Assembly (NCBI RefSeq): GCF_030913225.1
Contig: NZ_JAQYTS010000018.1
Location: 1 to 36,927 of the forward strand
DNA from: Spiroplasma sp. AdecLV25b
GTDB taxonomy: Bacteria; Bacillota_I; Bacilli_A; Mycoplasmatales; VBWQ01
Direction: 5' to 3'
DNA: 36,927 nucleotides
Shown: one piece after another, positions 1 through 10,978 of the stretch
Position numbering within the stretch: position 1 is the stretch's first letter
Layout of the letters: the number at the start of each line of letters is the position of its first letter
Notes under the pieces: generated by a model
What the model saw: only the letters and a program-made list of their open reading frames with translations
What the model was told of the DNA's origin: nothing
Database searches by the model: none
Made by a program: the position numbers and the translations under genes

Positions 1-268
1 ATTGCTTAACTACTTTGTATTAAAATTTTATTCTTTATAAATAACTGCATTTCTTTAAAATGACTTTTTGTTGTGATTATTTAGAAAAAAATAATTTATA
101 AACCTATAAACTTTGTAAAATTATTAACTATAAGAATTTTATAATTAATTTTAGATAAGATTAACCTACCAACTTTTAAGTATGGTACAATAAATTAAAC
201 TAAATTTATTTGATATGAGAAATATTGCTCTGTAAAAATAAATTTACACAAGATTCGGGACTTAACCA
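1..268. other. AT-rich non-coding stretch at window start
   Basis: No convincing reading frame on either strand. A possible extended -10 element (TGG followed by TACAAT at 186-191) lies about 80 bases before the remnant frame at 269, but no good -35 box accompanies it. Nothing else is recognisable. Confidence 0.4.
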
Positions 269-562
269 CGAATCAATATTAATAATATTAATGATGAACT
301 TGAACAACTTAATAAATTTAAAGTTACATCAAAAACTAGCATTGAACAATTAAAAAAACAAGTATTTATAATTAAAATGTTTATGGAAAATCAAATTTTC
401 CAACCTGATTTTAACGATTGCATTAATGAACACTATACGAATAGTTTTCAAAATAATTTAGCCAAAAGTATTAAAAAATTAAAACTTTATATTAATAATG
501 AAAAATTTCAAAATATAATGGGATATTATGATGAACTTTCTAACAGTAATATAAATAAATAA
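269..562 (+). pseudogene. Probable gene remnant, helical hypothetical protein
   Basis: A frame of about 97 codons is open from just after a TAA at 263-265 to TAA at 560-562. The first ATG in it (377) is 36 codons in and has no Shine-Dalgarno sequence before it. The upstream part (reading INNINDELEQLNKF) has the same Lys/Asn/Glu-rich helical character as the rest, so coding content seems to extend past the only start, which suggests a 5'-degraded gene. It has no membrane segment and no signal peptide. Its 3' end overlaps the 3' end of the convergent gene at 526-1482 by 37 bases. I do not recognise a family. It could instead be a genuine 61-aa protein starting at 377. Confidence 0.35.
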
Positions 563-1482
563 GCATCATTTGTTAGCATATTAGTATAAACTGTCGTGTT
601 ATTATTAAATGCTGTATATCCTCCATTCATTTGCAATGGTACTAGTTGTGGCGATGATTGATTTAAATCCAATAAATAACTAATACTTAAATCTTCATTT
701 TCATAACTAATTATTCCTTGTTGATCATTTAATCTTGTATAATCATTACCAATAATATCTAAAGCATTGTATTGCAAAGTTTTAAGATTGAAAATTGCTA
801 CTTGCTTAGTAGCCAAATTATTTACTAAAGCAAGATTATCATTAATTCGTCAATAAAAACCAGTTTTTCTCAGTTTGATTAAATTTTTAGTATCAAAATT
901 AAAAAGATAAGATTGAAGAGAAGCATCAAGAACAATAGCTTGTTGTTGATTAATTTTAGTAAACTTTAATCCTTGAAAATTTAAATCAATAAACTTTAAT
1001 GCCAAGGGGTTATTTGAATCTAATCAATAAGCTTCGCTTTTTTTACCAATGAAACAAATACCATTAGTATCATTAATAGCAAAATAACTAACAATTGGTT
1101 GGTTGATTAATGAAACTTGATGACCAATTGGTTGATTAAGATCTAATAAGAGAGGTTGGTCAGAAAAAGAAAATTGCTGTAAAATTGCCATATGATCATT
1201 AATAACAAAAGTATTAATAATTGGTGCTATTTCTAAATCAATAAATTGTGAACCAACTGCTTTGCTACTATCGAACAAATAAAGTTTAAACCCATTATCA
1301 ACAATTAAAGCTTGTTGTTGATTGATTTTTTTATAATCAAGAATTCTTTTATTTAAATTAATAAATTCATAACTGCTATCTTGTTTTAAGTTATTATTTT
1401 TTAGTTGATAATTAATTACAGTTGGTATTACTGAACTACTCAAAGCAGCAATAGTAATCACATTTAATATTTTTTTAAACAT
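526..1482 (-). CDS. Secreted or anchored protein with seven ~40-aa repeats, predicted beta-propeller
   Basis: This is a 318-aa protein with several TGA-coded tryptophans. Start: ATG at 1482, preceded by GGAGG 7-8 bases upstream; a GTG at 1497 lies inside that Shine-Dalgarno region and is less likely. Residues 1-24 form a basic-then-hydrophobic N-terminus (MFKKILN...) with no lipobox cysteine, so it is a Sec signal or uncleaved anchor. The rest falls into seven units of about 36-42 residues. Each has a core I-N-(D/Q)-x-x-A-(I/L) followed by a strand ending in LFD, LLD or a variant; the cores sit near residues 53, 94, 136, 177, 213, 251 and 292. Unit length and number are what a seven-bladed beta-propeller would give. 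Function is unknown; an extracellular binding or adhesion role is inference. It has its own promoter at 1562-1590. Confidence 0.75.
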
Positions 1483-1561
1483 ATGTTGTTCCTCCACTAA
1501 TTTATTTTATTATTTTAATAAGTAATCATTAAATTCCTTTCTTTTTATTTAATGTATTTTA

Positions 1562-1590
1562 ATTATAATTAATTTAGTTTTATTTTTCAA
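1562..1590 (-). promoter_or_regulatory. Sigma-A type promoter for the repeat protein
   Basis: On the minus strand, TTGAAA (1590-1585) and TATAAT (1567-1562) are separated by exactly 17 bases. Expected transcription start is near 1555, giving a leader of about 70 bases before the ATG at 1482. Confidence 0.65.
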
Positions 1591-1721
1591 TATTATAAGT
1601 GTTATTACTAGATAAGTAAGATGGTATGATTTAGTACTTGACAGATTGTATCAAAATTAAGTTGAAATTTTATTATGTGTTTTTTATGTTATGAGATATA
1701 CTCATTTGACTAAAATAAATT

Positions 1722-1748
1722 TAATAAAAATAACTAATATTTATTAGT
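1722..1748 (-). terminator. Weak terminator-like hairpin after the 664-aa lipoprotein
   Basis: On the minus strand ACTAAT pairs with ATTAGT around a 4-base loop, followed by TATTTTTATT. It begins 14 bases beyond the stop codon of the gene at 1762-3756. The stem is only 6 bp and AT-rich, so this is tentative. Confidence 0.35.
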
Positions 1749-1761
1749 CACAGTTATATTA

Positions 1762-3756
1762 CTAATTTAATAATGTAATAGATTTAAATTTAAAGTTACG
1801 CATACCTTGAAATGTACTTAAACTTTCAGTATCAATAAGACTAACTACAAAATGATAGGTAGTATTATTATCAGTATAAATAAAATCATAACTTAAATTA
1901 ATTGTTTGAATATTATCATCAGTTTTTTTATTTATGACAATATTAGTAATAGTATTAGTTTTTTCACTAAGATATTTAGTATAGTGTTCTTTAATTCAAT
2001 CATCATTTTGTTTAGTGATAATTGTTGCTAAACCTTTTTTATCATTATTGTCAATGATGATGTTAATAAGATTGGATAAGGGGCTAGTAGTATCATTAAT
2101 TTCTTTTTGTAAAACATTAATTGGTGAGTTAGGTTTAAAACCTTTATTAGAATCTGGCTGACAACCTAAAGCATAAAATAGTTTGCTAATGTCATTAGGA
2201 TTAATATTGTGATTAGGATCAACAATTTGTTTTAATGTTTCAATTGTTGTTTGTAAAATTACTAGTAATCCACTATTTTTGTCAGTTAAAAATTGTGTTA
2301 ATTTTGTTAAATTTATATCAATCATGTCATCTCCATGATATTGTTGTGAAACAGTAGCAATTAAATTAAATATAGTATCTAAAGTTGTAATAATAGTACT
2401 AGAATTTAACATAGTTGTAATTTTATCAATTAAAGGATTAATGTAAGTTTCAGGAATTATCTTTAATAATACGCCTAATGGTTGTTGCACATCACTTATT
2501 TTTACAATAATATCATAAGTAAAAGTATCGAAACTATTTTCTTTAATACCAAGCAGTTCTTTAATAGTATTTGCTAATTGTTTAGGGTTTTGAAATAACG
2601 TTTTAATAGTATTAATGACATCTAATAAATTAAAACTGCCACTGCTTGGATTGCTTGGTTTATCAGAAAATATTAAATGTTTAATTCCTAAATTAATATT
2701 AGGCATTGCTAAAAGTCATTTTTTAACAATCGGGATTACAGCTTCGATAATAGTAATTAAATATGTCGGGTTAGTTAATACATAATTTAAATATGGAGTA
2801 ATATCTTTTATTAATTGATCAGTATTTATACTTAATCCATCAATATTTTTACTAATAATTTCTCCTAAATATTTTCGTTCAACTTGCGGATTATCATTAC
2901 CTATTTGTCAAAATAAGTGATTAATTAAAATCCCACTGCGGTATAAACTATATGCCTCAGGAGTTCAATCTTGAACTTTATGACCTAGATTACTACTAAT
3001 ATTTCAACCACCATTTTGATTTCATTGGCTGTAAGGATTATTATCAACATCTTTTCAATTAGTCATAAAAGTAGTTAAACCACTAACATCATTAGGAACA
3101 CTGTGGTCTTGATTTCAATCACCAGTAGTTACATTACTTAATAATTGGGTAATAGCAGTTAAAAATTGATTGCTATAATAATTAAGTAAATTACTAACTA
3201 GTTTCATACTTGCTGTTGAATTTTTTAAATTATTTTGCAACGTAGTTAAAAACGTCATAATTGGTCCTTGTAAAATAGGACTGTTAATTAAACTATTCAA
3301 ATTACCATTACTAATAAGTCCAATCGTTTTAATTTCTTTAGCATAACCTAAGATATTATTAATATTTTTTTTGCTATTAATTGTCTTGGTTAATGTTCCA
3401 GTTCCTGAAGCAACAAAAAACTGATTAGGATCAAAACCGTTAATATCAATTTTTTCATTGACACCTCAGTTATTTGCTAAGTCACCTCAGTTATTTAAAG
3501 TTTTACCAGAAGTACCATTAACAATAGTATTATTTTTAGTTTGATTCATAATATCATCGTTAGTACTAATAGTATCGGCGTTTAAATCTTTAGACATAAC
3601 AAGACTTTTAATAATTGACGATGTTTCATTAGCAAATTCTTTAGCACTACCATTAATACTATGATTAACATAAAAGTTAAAACTACAAGCAATTAGTGGC
3701 ATACTACTGGTGCTTGCTATTAAAATAACACCTAGTTTAGTTAATAATTTTTTCAT
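1762..3756 (-). CDS. Large surface lipoprotein, 664 aa
   Basis: A single open frame with many TGA tryptophans runs from ATG at 3756 to TAG at 1762-1764. A strong Shine-Dalgarno (AAAGGAG) lies 8 bases upstream. The N-terminus is a lipoprotein signal: MKK, a hydrophobic stretch, then the lipobox LIAC with Cys24 as the predicted acylated residue. The mature part is long, Asn/Thr/Ile-rich and probably mostly helical, with no membrane segment, so it should be tethered on the outer face of the membrane. Size and layout resemble the large mollicute-specific lipoproteins sometimes called MOLPALP, but I cannot confirm membership by reading. It is divergent from the FtsX permease gene at 4034, sharing a 277-base intergenic region. 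Function unknown. Confidence 0.8.
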
Positions 3757-4033
3757 AGTGTCTTTCTCCTTTTTAGAAAGTTATAAGTAAAAGTGTTAAA
3801 GTATTATTTTCTATTTTTTCTTTTGTGTTTATTATGATAATATAATTAAATAGATTAAATTAAAAACTATGACCATTTATATTCTAGCATTGAATAATAA
3901 CTTTTGAAACTATAAATTTAATGTTAAAATTTATCCAAATATTATTTTTGGTCTAATTATGCTATTATTAACATAAATGTAGATTGATTATTAATAAATT
4001 TAAAACCTAAAAATGGATTAAGGAAAAATTAAA

Positions 4034-7000
4034 ATGCCAAGATTAAAGAAACGTAGTAGTAAAGTAGAATTAAAGACAACTGTTAGTAGTAAAAATAAGA
4101 AAAGAATTTTTAGGGGTGATACTTTACTATTAAAACAAACTTTAATAGCAACTTGAAAAAGCAAGCTACAATTAGTAATTTTGCTTTTATTAACTGCATT
4201 TGCTACTTCTTTAGTTACAGGTTGCTGAATTTCTTATGACCGAATGATTGATGGTAGCAAAGAAATGGGATTAGATGATCTTAAATTTGATGCTGTTTTA
4301 CCCTATTCACCAGTTCCCCAAGGAATTAAACAAATCGCTGATCAAGCTTTTAGTTTAAAATTGGGGCGTTTATATTATCAAGAAACAGGGAAGAGTACTA
4401 GTAAAGCCCTTTACTTTGATAATACTGTAATTGGTAGCAATCAACAAATTAACGCTATTACTGTCAATGATGTAATTGTTGATTTTAATCATGATGTGAC
4501 AGGAAAAATTACTGGTCTTAATAATTTTAACTGAGCTAATCCTACTAATCCATTAACATTTAATTTAAATAATTCTGAAGTGAAAGCCAGTATTTATGGT
4601 CAACTACAAGTTAAAGCGGTTGCCGCCACAACTTTAAGCCTAAAAAATCACTATTTACAAGCAGCATCAGACTTGTATCGTGATATTTTTATGCGTTTAT
4701 CAGTACCTAATATTACGACAGCCGTCTCAGATTTTATTAAAAGTTGAATTGTTCAAAATTCCACATCACCAGAATTGTCGAAACCAGATAGTGAGTTCAT
4801 TGAATGAATTTTAGAAAACAAAGTTAATTTTCAAAGTGATACTCCTGATTCTACTATTATTCCTGATGCAACTAATCTATTTGATGATAATGCTAGAAAT
4901 AGTTTATTCACTACTATTAAACAAGGAATAGGTTCAAATAAAAGTGATTTTGATAATAATACCGACCCTCGAGCTGCTACTACTGCTACCTTTGGTATGA
5001 ATGGTCACTATATGCGTATTGGTCGTACATTTGATAATGTTGCTACAAGTGATATTTATTCTAATCTTCATAATTATTTTTCTCCTGCTGGGTTTAATCA
5101 AATTGGAGATGGTCGCGAAACTGATGCTTATTCTTTTTATTTAGCACGTGCAGCAGCAGCTTTACAAGAACGTGATATTTATGTTCGTAATCAATTTAAC
5201 GCTATTGTCAAAACGGAAAATACTGTTCAAACTAATACCAAAGTTATTGATATCGGTATGCCTGGTGCCATTAATCATGCTAATTTAAAAATCTTTGAAG
5301 GAGTAGCTCCAACAAGTAGAAATGAAATTGCTATTACTCCACAATATGCACGAAAACTTCATTACAAACCAGGCGACAGTATTGTTATTAACAATAGTAG
5401 TTTTATAATTACCGGCATTGGTGGCGATGCTTATGATATTTATCCTACGATTAATGATTTAGACCCAGTTCCTAATACAAGAACAGAGTTTATTGCTTAT
5501 GCTCCACCAATAGCATGAAGTAATAGTGACTGATATCCTAGTAAAGAAAAAACTGATACAACTTTAATGTATTTTACACCGTGAAATGATCGAGATAATA
5601 AATCCGTATTTAACACTGATTACTTTGATGATTTTTTCCAAAAAACTATTTTCAGTGATAATGGCAATAGTGAACATAATCAGTTTGACTATAATAAGTA
5701 TTTAATTGATAAGTATACTGCTGGTAAATCACCCACAACTATCTATCATATTGTTCCTAATCCAGTTATTGCTAGCGATAATAGCCAGTTTTCTATTTAT
5801 AGTGGACGTAAGCAAATCTTTGAAAGTTCAGTAAAAGGTTTTTTATACGCTTCCATTATTGCTGTTTTATTTTTAGTGTCAATTGTTATTTTTATTACAA
5901 CATTAATTGTTAAAAAAGCTATTCAGCATGGGCAAGTATCAATGGGGATTTTAAAGTCTATTGGTTATAAAACTTGACAAATTACTCTTTCGTATTTATC
6001 ATATCCATTAATTGCTTTAGCAATTGCTATTCCTGTTGGTTGGATTGCTGGTTTAGTTGTCCAAGTTTATTTAACTGAAATTTTTAATACTTTATTTGTT
6101 TTACCTTATAATGTTTTTAATTTTAATGTGGCACCATTATTTGCTTCTATTGCCTTAATTATTGGTTTTATTGCCATTGCCACAGTATTAACCGCCTTTC
6201 GCGTTTTAAAGAAAGACCCATTATTATTAATTAAGAAAGATAGTGATTTAGCTCTTTCTAATAACACGAAAAAAAAGGCAAGTGGGTTTTTAAAAAATCA
6301 TTTTCGTTGACGTTTTTTATTATCTTTATCAAAAACTAGTTGAAAAAAAATTCTTGTGACCTCTAGTGTCATTAGTTTAGCTACTTTATCAATTGTAGCA
6401 ACAACTGCTATTCCTGCTACTATTTCTAGTTTAAAAACTAGTTATTTTAAAACACAAAAATATAAAAACTACTATGAATATCAAACTCCTATCCCTAATT
6501 TACCTGTAAGTAAATATGGTTTATATGCTTGAAACTTTTTTGATAAACCACAAGATGAACAATATTACCCTGTTTATGGAGCAATGCCATGACCAGAAGA
6601 TAAAATTATTTATGATAGTAATGATGGTAGTCGTGTTGGTTGATATGATCCTTTAAGTTTTAAAGCCAATGATCCAAATCAAGATTTTGTTCATATCTTT
6701 AACTTTGACCCCAATTATAATAAAGACAAAAATGTTTTTACAACTGCTATGACTAATTATTATAACGGTCTTGCAAATGGAACACTTAGCATTAATGATT
6801 TAGCTTGATCATATAGTTGATTAGGTGGTAAAGCTTTTAGTAATGAATTATTAACTGAATTAAGTAAAAGAGACCAAACACCTGGAAGCACCTTTTCTAG
6901 TTCGTTAGTTAATTTTGTAAGTACTGCTTTACCAACTATTATTGGCGTTTCTAACCCTGGAGTTGCTCCTGGTCCAGATGCTATTAAAGAAATTTTAAAA

Positions 7001-8743
7001 CAAACTTTACCTGGTTATGTTTGTCAAAGTTTAGATAGTTTACCTAAAATTGGCAATCAAGATCCATATGATTATTTTTCTATTGGTCACAATACAGTTG
7101 CCTTTAATCCTAACCATAGTAAAGAAAAAAATGCTCCAGATGGTCCAAGTGAAGAATTAGTAACGCAATTTAAAATTGGTTCTAATAATTCAGATTTAGC
7201 ATCAAAAGGATTAATGGATACCATTGGTATTAATCCTGATACCAAAATGATTGTCTTAAAAAATAATGAAGCTAACTTATTACATTACAGTAGTACTGCT
7301 ACTGTGATTCCGATGGTTATTAATAAAGCCTTTCAATCTAAATATGGTTTATCAGTAGGTTCAACATTTGATGGTGCTCCTGATATTAATACTTTATGTT
7401 ATAAAAATGAAAATGGCAAAATGATTCCATTACCAAAAGATAGTTGATATTATGGTGATAACCCTGAAAATGCTCCGGATAATGGTGGTATTTGGTCAAA
7501 AAATGGAACTAAATGAAATTATCGTGAAAACGAACAAATCGGAAATACAGGTTATACTGATATTCAAGGTTATGAATATGGTGGCATGTATGGCAGCAAT
7601 GGTAAACCTATTCTTGATGAAAATAATCCTAAAGCCTGAAATGATATGAACAAAGTATGATTAAAAGTACCTGATAAGATTGATAAAGGTGCGTTAAAGG
7701 GAACCATTAGAAAAGCTGATGGTAGTACTTTATTTCCCTTTGATATTAACAGTATTGCAAAAACAAAAGATAGTAAATGAATTAAACCTTTCTCATTTAG
7801 TTTATCTAATAGTCCAACACCAGAACCATCAAAACCCATTGATCCAGTAGGACTTTTAACTAATCGTAATCCAGAATGATTTATGGGAATGATTGATCGT
7901 GGTATCCTTGAAAAACAAAATACTTTAAGTGGTAAGGGTAATTTACAACAAGTTATTAAAGATATGCCACTATGATGACAAAATATTATTGGTGATGCTA
8001 ACCCTATTCATAGTTATCAAATTGTTGGAATTCAAGATTCTTATGATACACCAAAAGCTTATATTGACCAAAAATGAGCTAATCAAATTGTTGGCTATAG
8101 TGCTTATGATGATAATCCATACTATGATGGAACAACAGTTCCACAATGATTTAGCGGTAAACTAAGTGCCGATAATAATATCTTTGACTTGATTGGGCGG
8201 ATGAGTTTTAAACAAAACGTTGATGACTATAGCATTTATGGAACAGTTGGTCTAAATAATAACGGAACAGTTCCGTTAGTTGCCAATAATGACTTACTAT
8301 CAAGAAAACAAGCTATGCTTAATAAAATGTCTGACATTTCCTTTAGTGCTAGTGCATTATTTATTGTGACAACTATTATTTGTTCAATCTTAATTGTTAT
8401 TATGATTACAGATTTATTTACTGACCAATTCCGACGATTTATGGCTCACATGAAAGCAGAAGGATATACTAATCGTGAAATTAACTCCTTTACTTTAGGT
8501 ATTTTTACGCCATGAGCATTATTAGGATATTTAGCAGGATTTGCTATTGGTTTCTTAGTTGTATATGGTTTAGTAACAACTATTACTGCTGCTACTGCTT
8601 TGGCATTGCCATTTACTATTACGTGATGAATCTTGCCTGTATCATTTGTGGTAATTGGTGGCATTTATATCTCAACCTTTATTATTAACAATAGTGAATT
8701 AAATAAAATGAATTTAATTGAATTGTTGAAATCAGATGAATAA
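4034..8743 (+). CDS. Large FtsX/MacB-type ABC transporter permease, 1569 aa
   Basis: One frame with dozens of TGA tryptophans runs from ATG at 4034 (AAGGA 8-9 bases upstream) to TAA at 8741-8743. It consists of two permease halves in tandem. The first has a membrane segment near residues 44-65, an extracellular domain of about 530 residues, then an FtsX three-helix unit near 600-735 containing LKSIGYKTWQI. The second has a membrane segment near 775-795, an extracellular domain of about 640 residues, then three helices near 1435-1552 containing MKAEGYTNREI. The external parts show MacB core-like patterns, for example NEIAITPQYARKL followed by KPGDSI and a TGIGG strand. These proteins normally pair with a separate ATPase and act on lipoproteins or envelope substrates; none is nearby. 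The two external domains are much longer than in ordinary MacB or LolE. Substrate unknown. Confidence 0.85.
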
Positions 8744-8881
8744 GATAATGATAAAAATACAACTTTTAATAGTAAAAATTATTGAATATTAACATTATAT
8801 GAGTTATAATTTATATGACCATTATAGATATTTAAAAAATATTTAGAGGTTATCTGTTATTTAAATTTAATATTTGACTTT

Positions 8882-8920
8882 AAGTCTTTCTATAAAATAA
8901 ATATTATAGAAAGACTTTTT
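8882..8920 (+). terminator. Rho-independent terminator after the FtsX permease
   Basis: A 14-bp stem (AAGTCTTTCTATAA, 8882-8895, with its complement at 8904-8917) around an 8-base loop, followed by a T-run. It lies about 140 bases after the permease stop codon. Confidence 0.85.
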
Positions 8921-8941
8921 CTGCACATTTGCACAATATAT

Positions 8942-8972
8942 TTGATAAATAACTTGTAAAAATTTTTATAAA
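8942..8972 (+). promoter_or_regulatory. Candidate promoter of a short non-coding transcript
   Basis: TTGATA (8942-8947) and TATAAA (8967-8972) are separated by 19 bases, longer than ideal. Any transcript from here would run about 180 bases to the terminator ending near 9165 without a recognisable reading frame. Confidence 0.25.
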
Positions 8973-9124
8973 AAAGGAGGAACTTAGTTAAATCTTTACT
9001 TAATATCAAAACAATTTCAAATTTTTACTTTTCATAAAAATATTCCCCCATTATTATTTTCTTAGTATGTTAAAGTTATTAAACATACTCTACTCTTTTC
9101 CAAAAAAACAAAAAAATAATTATT

Positions 9125-9165
9125 ATGTGTCATAACACAGATATTAAGGTTATGACACATTTTTT
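9125..9165 (+). terminator. Rho-independent terminator
   Basis: A perfect 12-bp stem (ATGTGTCATAAC, 9125-9136, with its complement at 9149-9160) is followed by TTTTTT. The left flank is A-rich, so it may also work in the other direction. No protein gene on the plus strand ends just before it. Confidence 0.75.
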
Positions 9166-9308
9166 CATTTTCCTTGAAATGTAAATATGAAGAGAAACTT
9201 TTTGCGTAAAACCAGTTACATTAATTCCTTTGTACTTCTTACAATTAAGTAATTTAGAAAAAATATCAAATATAATATAATAAGATAAACTTAGAAAGGA
9301 ATCTATAT

Positions 9309-9584
9309 ATGACAAGGATTATATTTATTAAGTCTTTCAACTATCAAACATTTAAAAAAAATGAAAATCAATTTTTATTTTCTTATATTCAAATTAAAAT
9401 ACGTTTAGCATTGCCAGCTTTTTCTCATCATAATCAAAAAATTATTTTAAACGATGGATTACCATTAGAATTTATTGTTAATGGTTTTAGTAGCAATTGT
9501 ATTGTTAATAATCGCGACATCATTATTCATGATTTATCTGTTAAAACCTTTAACCATGACGAACTATTTCGTCATTTAAACTAA
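9309..9584 (+). CDS. Upstream part of a split phosphodiesterase frame, 91 aa
   Basis: ATG at 9309 has a good Shine-Dalgarno (AGAAAGGA, about 7 bases upstream). The frame ends at TAA 9582-9584. The next codon is TTT and then ATG of the downstream phosphodiesterase in the same frame, so both parts would make one continuous protein of about 541 aa if the TAA were a sense codon. The product has no signal peptide and no membrane helix and looks beta-rich in its second half. Taken alone it matches no family I know. Most likely it is the N-terminal part of an ancestral single protein; alternatives are a real small protein, a recent inactivating mutation or a sequencing error. Confidence 0.5.
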   Translation: MTRIIFIKSFNYQTFKKNENQFLFSYIQIKIRLALPAFSHHNQKIILNDGLPLEFIVNGFSSNCIVNNRDIIIHDLSVKTFNHDELFRHLN

Positions 9585-9587
9585 TTT

Positions 9588-10937
9588 ATGCAAACATTTA
9601 AAACTGATAATATTATTGTTAGTGGTGTTAGTGGTAATGAGGATAGTCTTAGTGATATTGAAATTGAAGTTCCTGTTTTATTCATTGGTGACTATTTTAA
9701 AAATACAGTTATTAGCAATGATATCACTTATACGATTAATGATTTATATCATACTAAAGTTGCTAATGCTCGTGGCCAAGTAATTCAATTTTATGATAAA
9801 ATTCCTACCGTTAATAAAGTTATAGTTACTAAACAAGAAACATCAATTAAACACATTGTCTTGTTTGCTAGTGACGCCTTTGGCAGTTATTTATTACAAG
9901 ATAATAAACTACCTAATTTAAATAAAATTATTGCTAATGGAGCAAGTACGTTGCAAGTTCATAGTGTTATCCCTACCGTTTCAGCAGTTAATTGAAATAG
10001 TATTATGTGTGGTTTGTCCCCTAATCTCCATGGATTTTTAGAATGAAATTCCTTTCCTGCTGAATTAACACCAGTTTTAAAAACCAAAGATAATGTACCG
10101 CCTAGTTTATTTTCGCTAGTTAAAACTGCTAATCCTACTGCTAAAACTTGTGCCTTTTTTCGCTGACCGCAATGACAACACATTATTGAATTAGAAAATG
10201 TTGATTATTATTACAATTCTATTCAAGCAGAAGATATTAAAAAGTGAGGACAAACTCCTAACAGCAAAATTGTTCCCAAACAATCTAATGAATTAATTAA
10301 TGAAGACATTGTTAACACAGCCATTAGTTATATTAAAAAAGAAAAACCCTTTTTATCATTGATTTATGTGAATGAACCTGACACCACAGATCATGAATTA
10401 GGTCATCAAACTTCTGCCATTAATAAAATGACAACTACGATTGACCAATGAGTCGGGCAAGTTGTGACTATGATTGAAAATGAAAAAACCATGAAAGATA
10501 ATACTTTATTTGTTTTTTTAGCAGACCATGGCGGAATAGGTGTTGGGAGTGAATGTCATGGTGGTATTAGTAAAAGCGAATTAGAAGTACCATTAATTTG
10601 TTATGGTAGTATGGTTAACAAATACAAAATTCCGATACCATTAATGCAATATGATTTTGTTAAAACACTAGCATCATATTTACAATTAGAAGTTTCTAAA
10701 CAATGAAATAGAACTATTATTCCCCATTTATTTATGAATGAATATAAGTTATCAGGGTTAGTATTATATGCTCGTAAGATTGGTAATTATGCCCTTTATG
10801 ATAATGGTAAAAATGTATTTTTAATGTTTGGTTATGAACAAGCATTAAAAAGATTAAAAGAATATGCCCAAATGCAAAATATTAAAACTTATCAATTTTA
10901 TGATATTAATCATAACTTAACAGTTGTTGAATTATAA
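9588..10937 (+). CDS. Type I phosphodiesterase / nucleotide pyrophosphatase-like protein (alkaline phosphatase superfamily)
   Basis: The 449-aa product carries the superfamily metal and nucleophile motifs in order. They are D96 in FASDAFG, then PTVSAVNW, where S132 takes the place of the usual Thr nucleophile and is followed by GLSPNLHGF. Next come EPDTTDHELGH (metal-binding Asp and His), LADHGG and finally CHGG. Such enzymes hydrolyse phosphodiester or phosphomonoester bonds using two Zn ions. No signal peptide or membrane segment is visible, so a cytoplasmic location is likely. Residues 1-85 precede the catalytic fold and resemble the tail of a second superfamily domain (SDIEIEVPVLFIG compared with SKSELEVPLICYG near the end). 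There is no Shine-Dalgarno before ATG 9588, which lies one codon after the stop of the upstream frame; expression would need reinitiation, stop readthrough or an internal start. A terminator follows. Confidence 0.75.
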
Positions 10938-10978
10938 GTTACCAAGTGAAGAAATAAATTTTAGGAGTAAACAATAAT

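Larger units (their letters stand above)
8744..9308. other. 565-base non-coding region with two terminators
   Basis: No plausible protein gene is present. It holds the terminator of the upstream permease (8882-8920), a promoter-like pair at 8942-8972, a strong Shine-Dalgarno-like GGAGG at 8976-8980 with no start codon after it, a small hairpin at 9065-9090 (AGTATGTT / AACATACT) and a second strong terminator at 9125-9165. The leader of the phosphodiesterase frame begins after that. Confidence 0.5.

Noticed and set aside
1638-1643. Consensus -35 hexamer TTGACA on the plus strand
   Set aside because: No -10 box at a suitable distance and no plus-strand gene follows.
4244-4534. Reading the FtsX permeases as series of short separate genes
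   Set aside because: The breaks are all TGA; under code 4 the fragments share one frame and form the expected FtsX architecture.
7452-8165. Short plus-strand frames in another phase inside the 1569-aa permease
   Set aside because: The main frame is continuous through TGA tryptophan codons, and the alternatives have no ribosome binding sites or motifs.
9130-9315. Minus-strand 61-codon frame upstream of the phosphodiesterase
   Set aside because: It crosses the terminator hairpin, has no Shine-Dalgarno and overlaps the leader and start of the plus-strand gene; composition is that of random AT-rich sequence.
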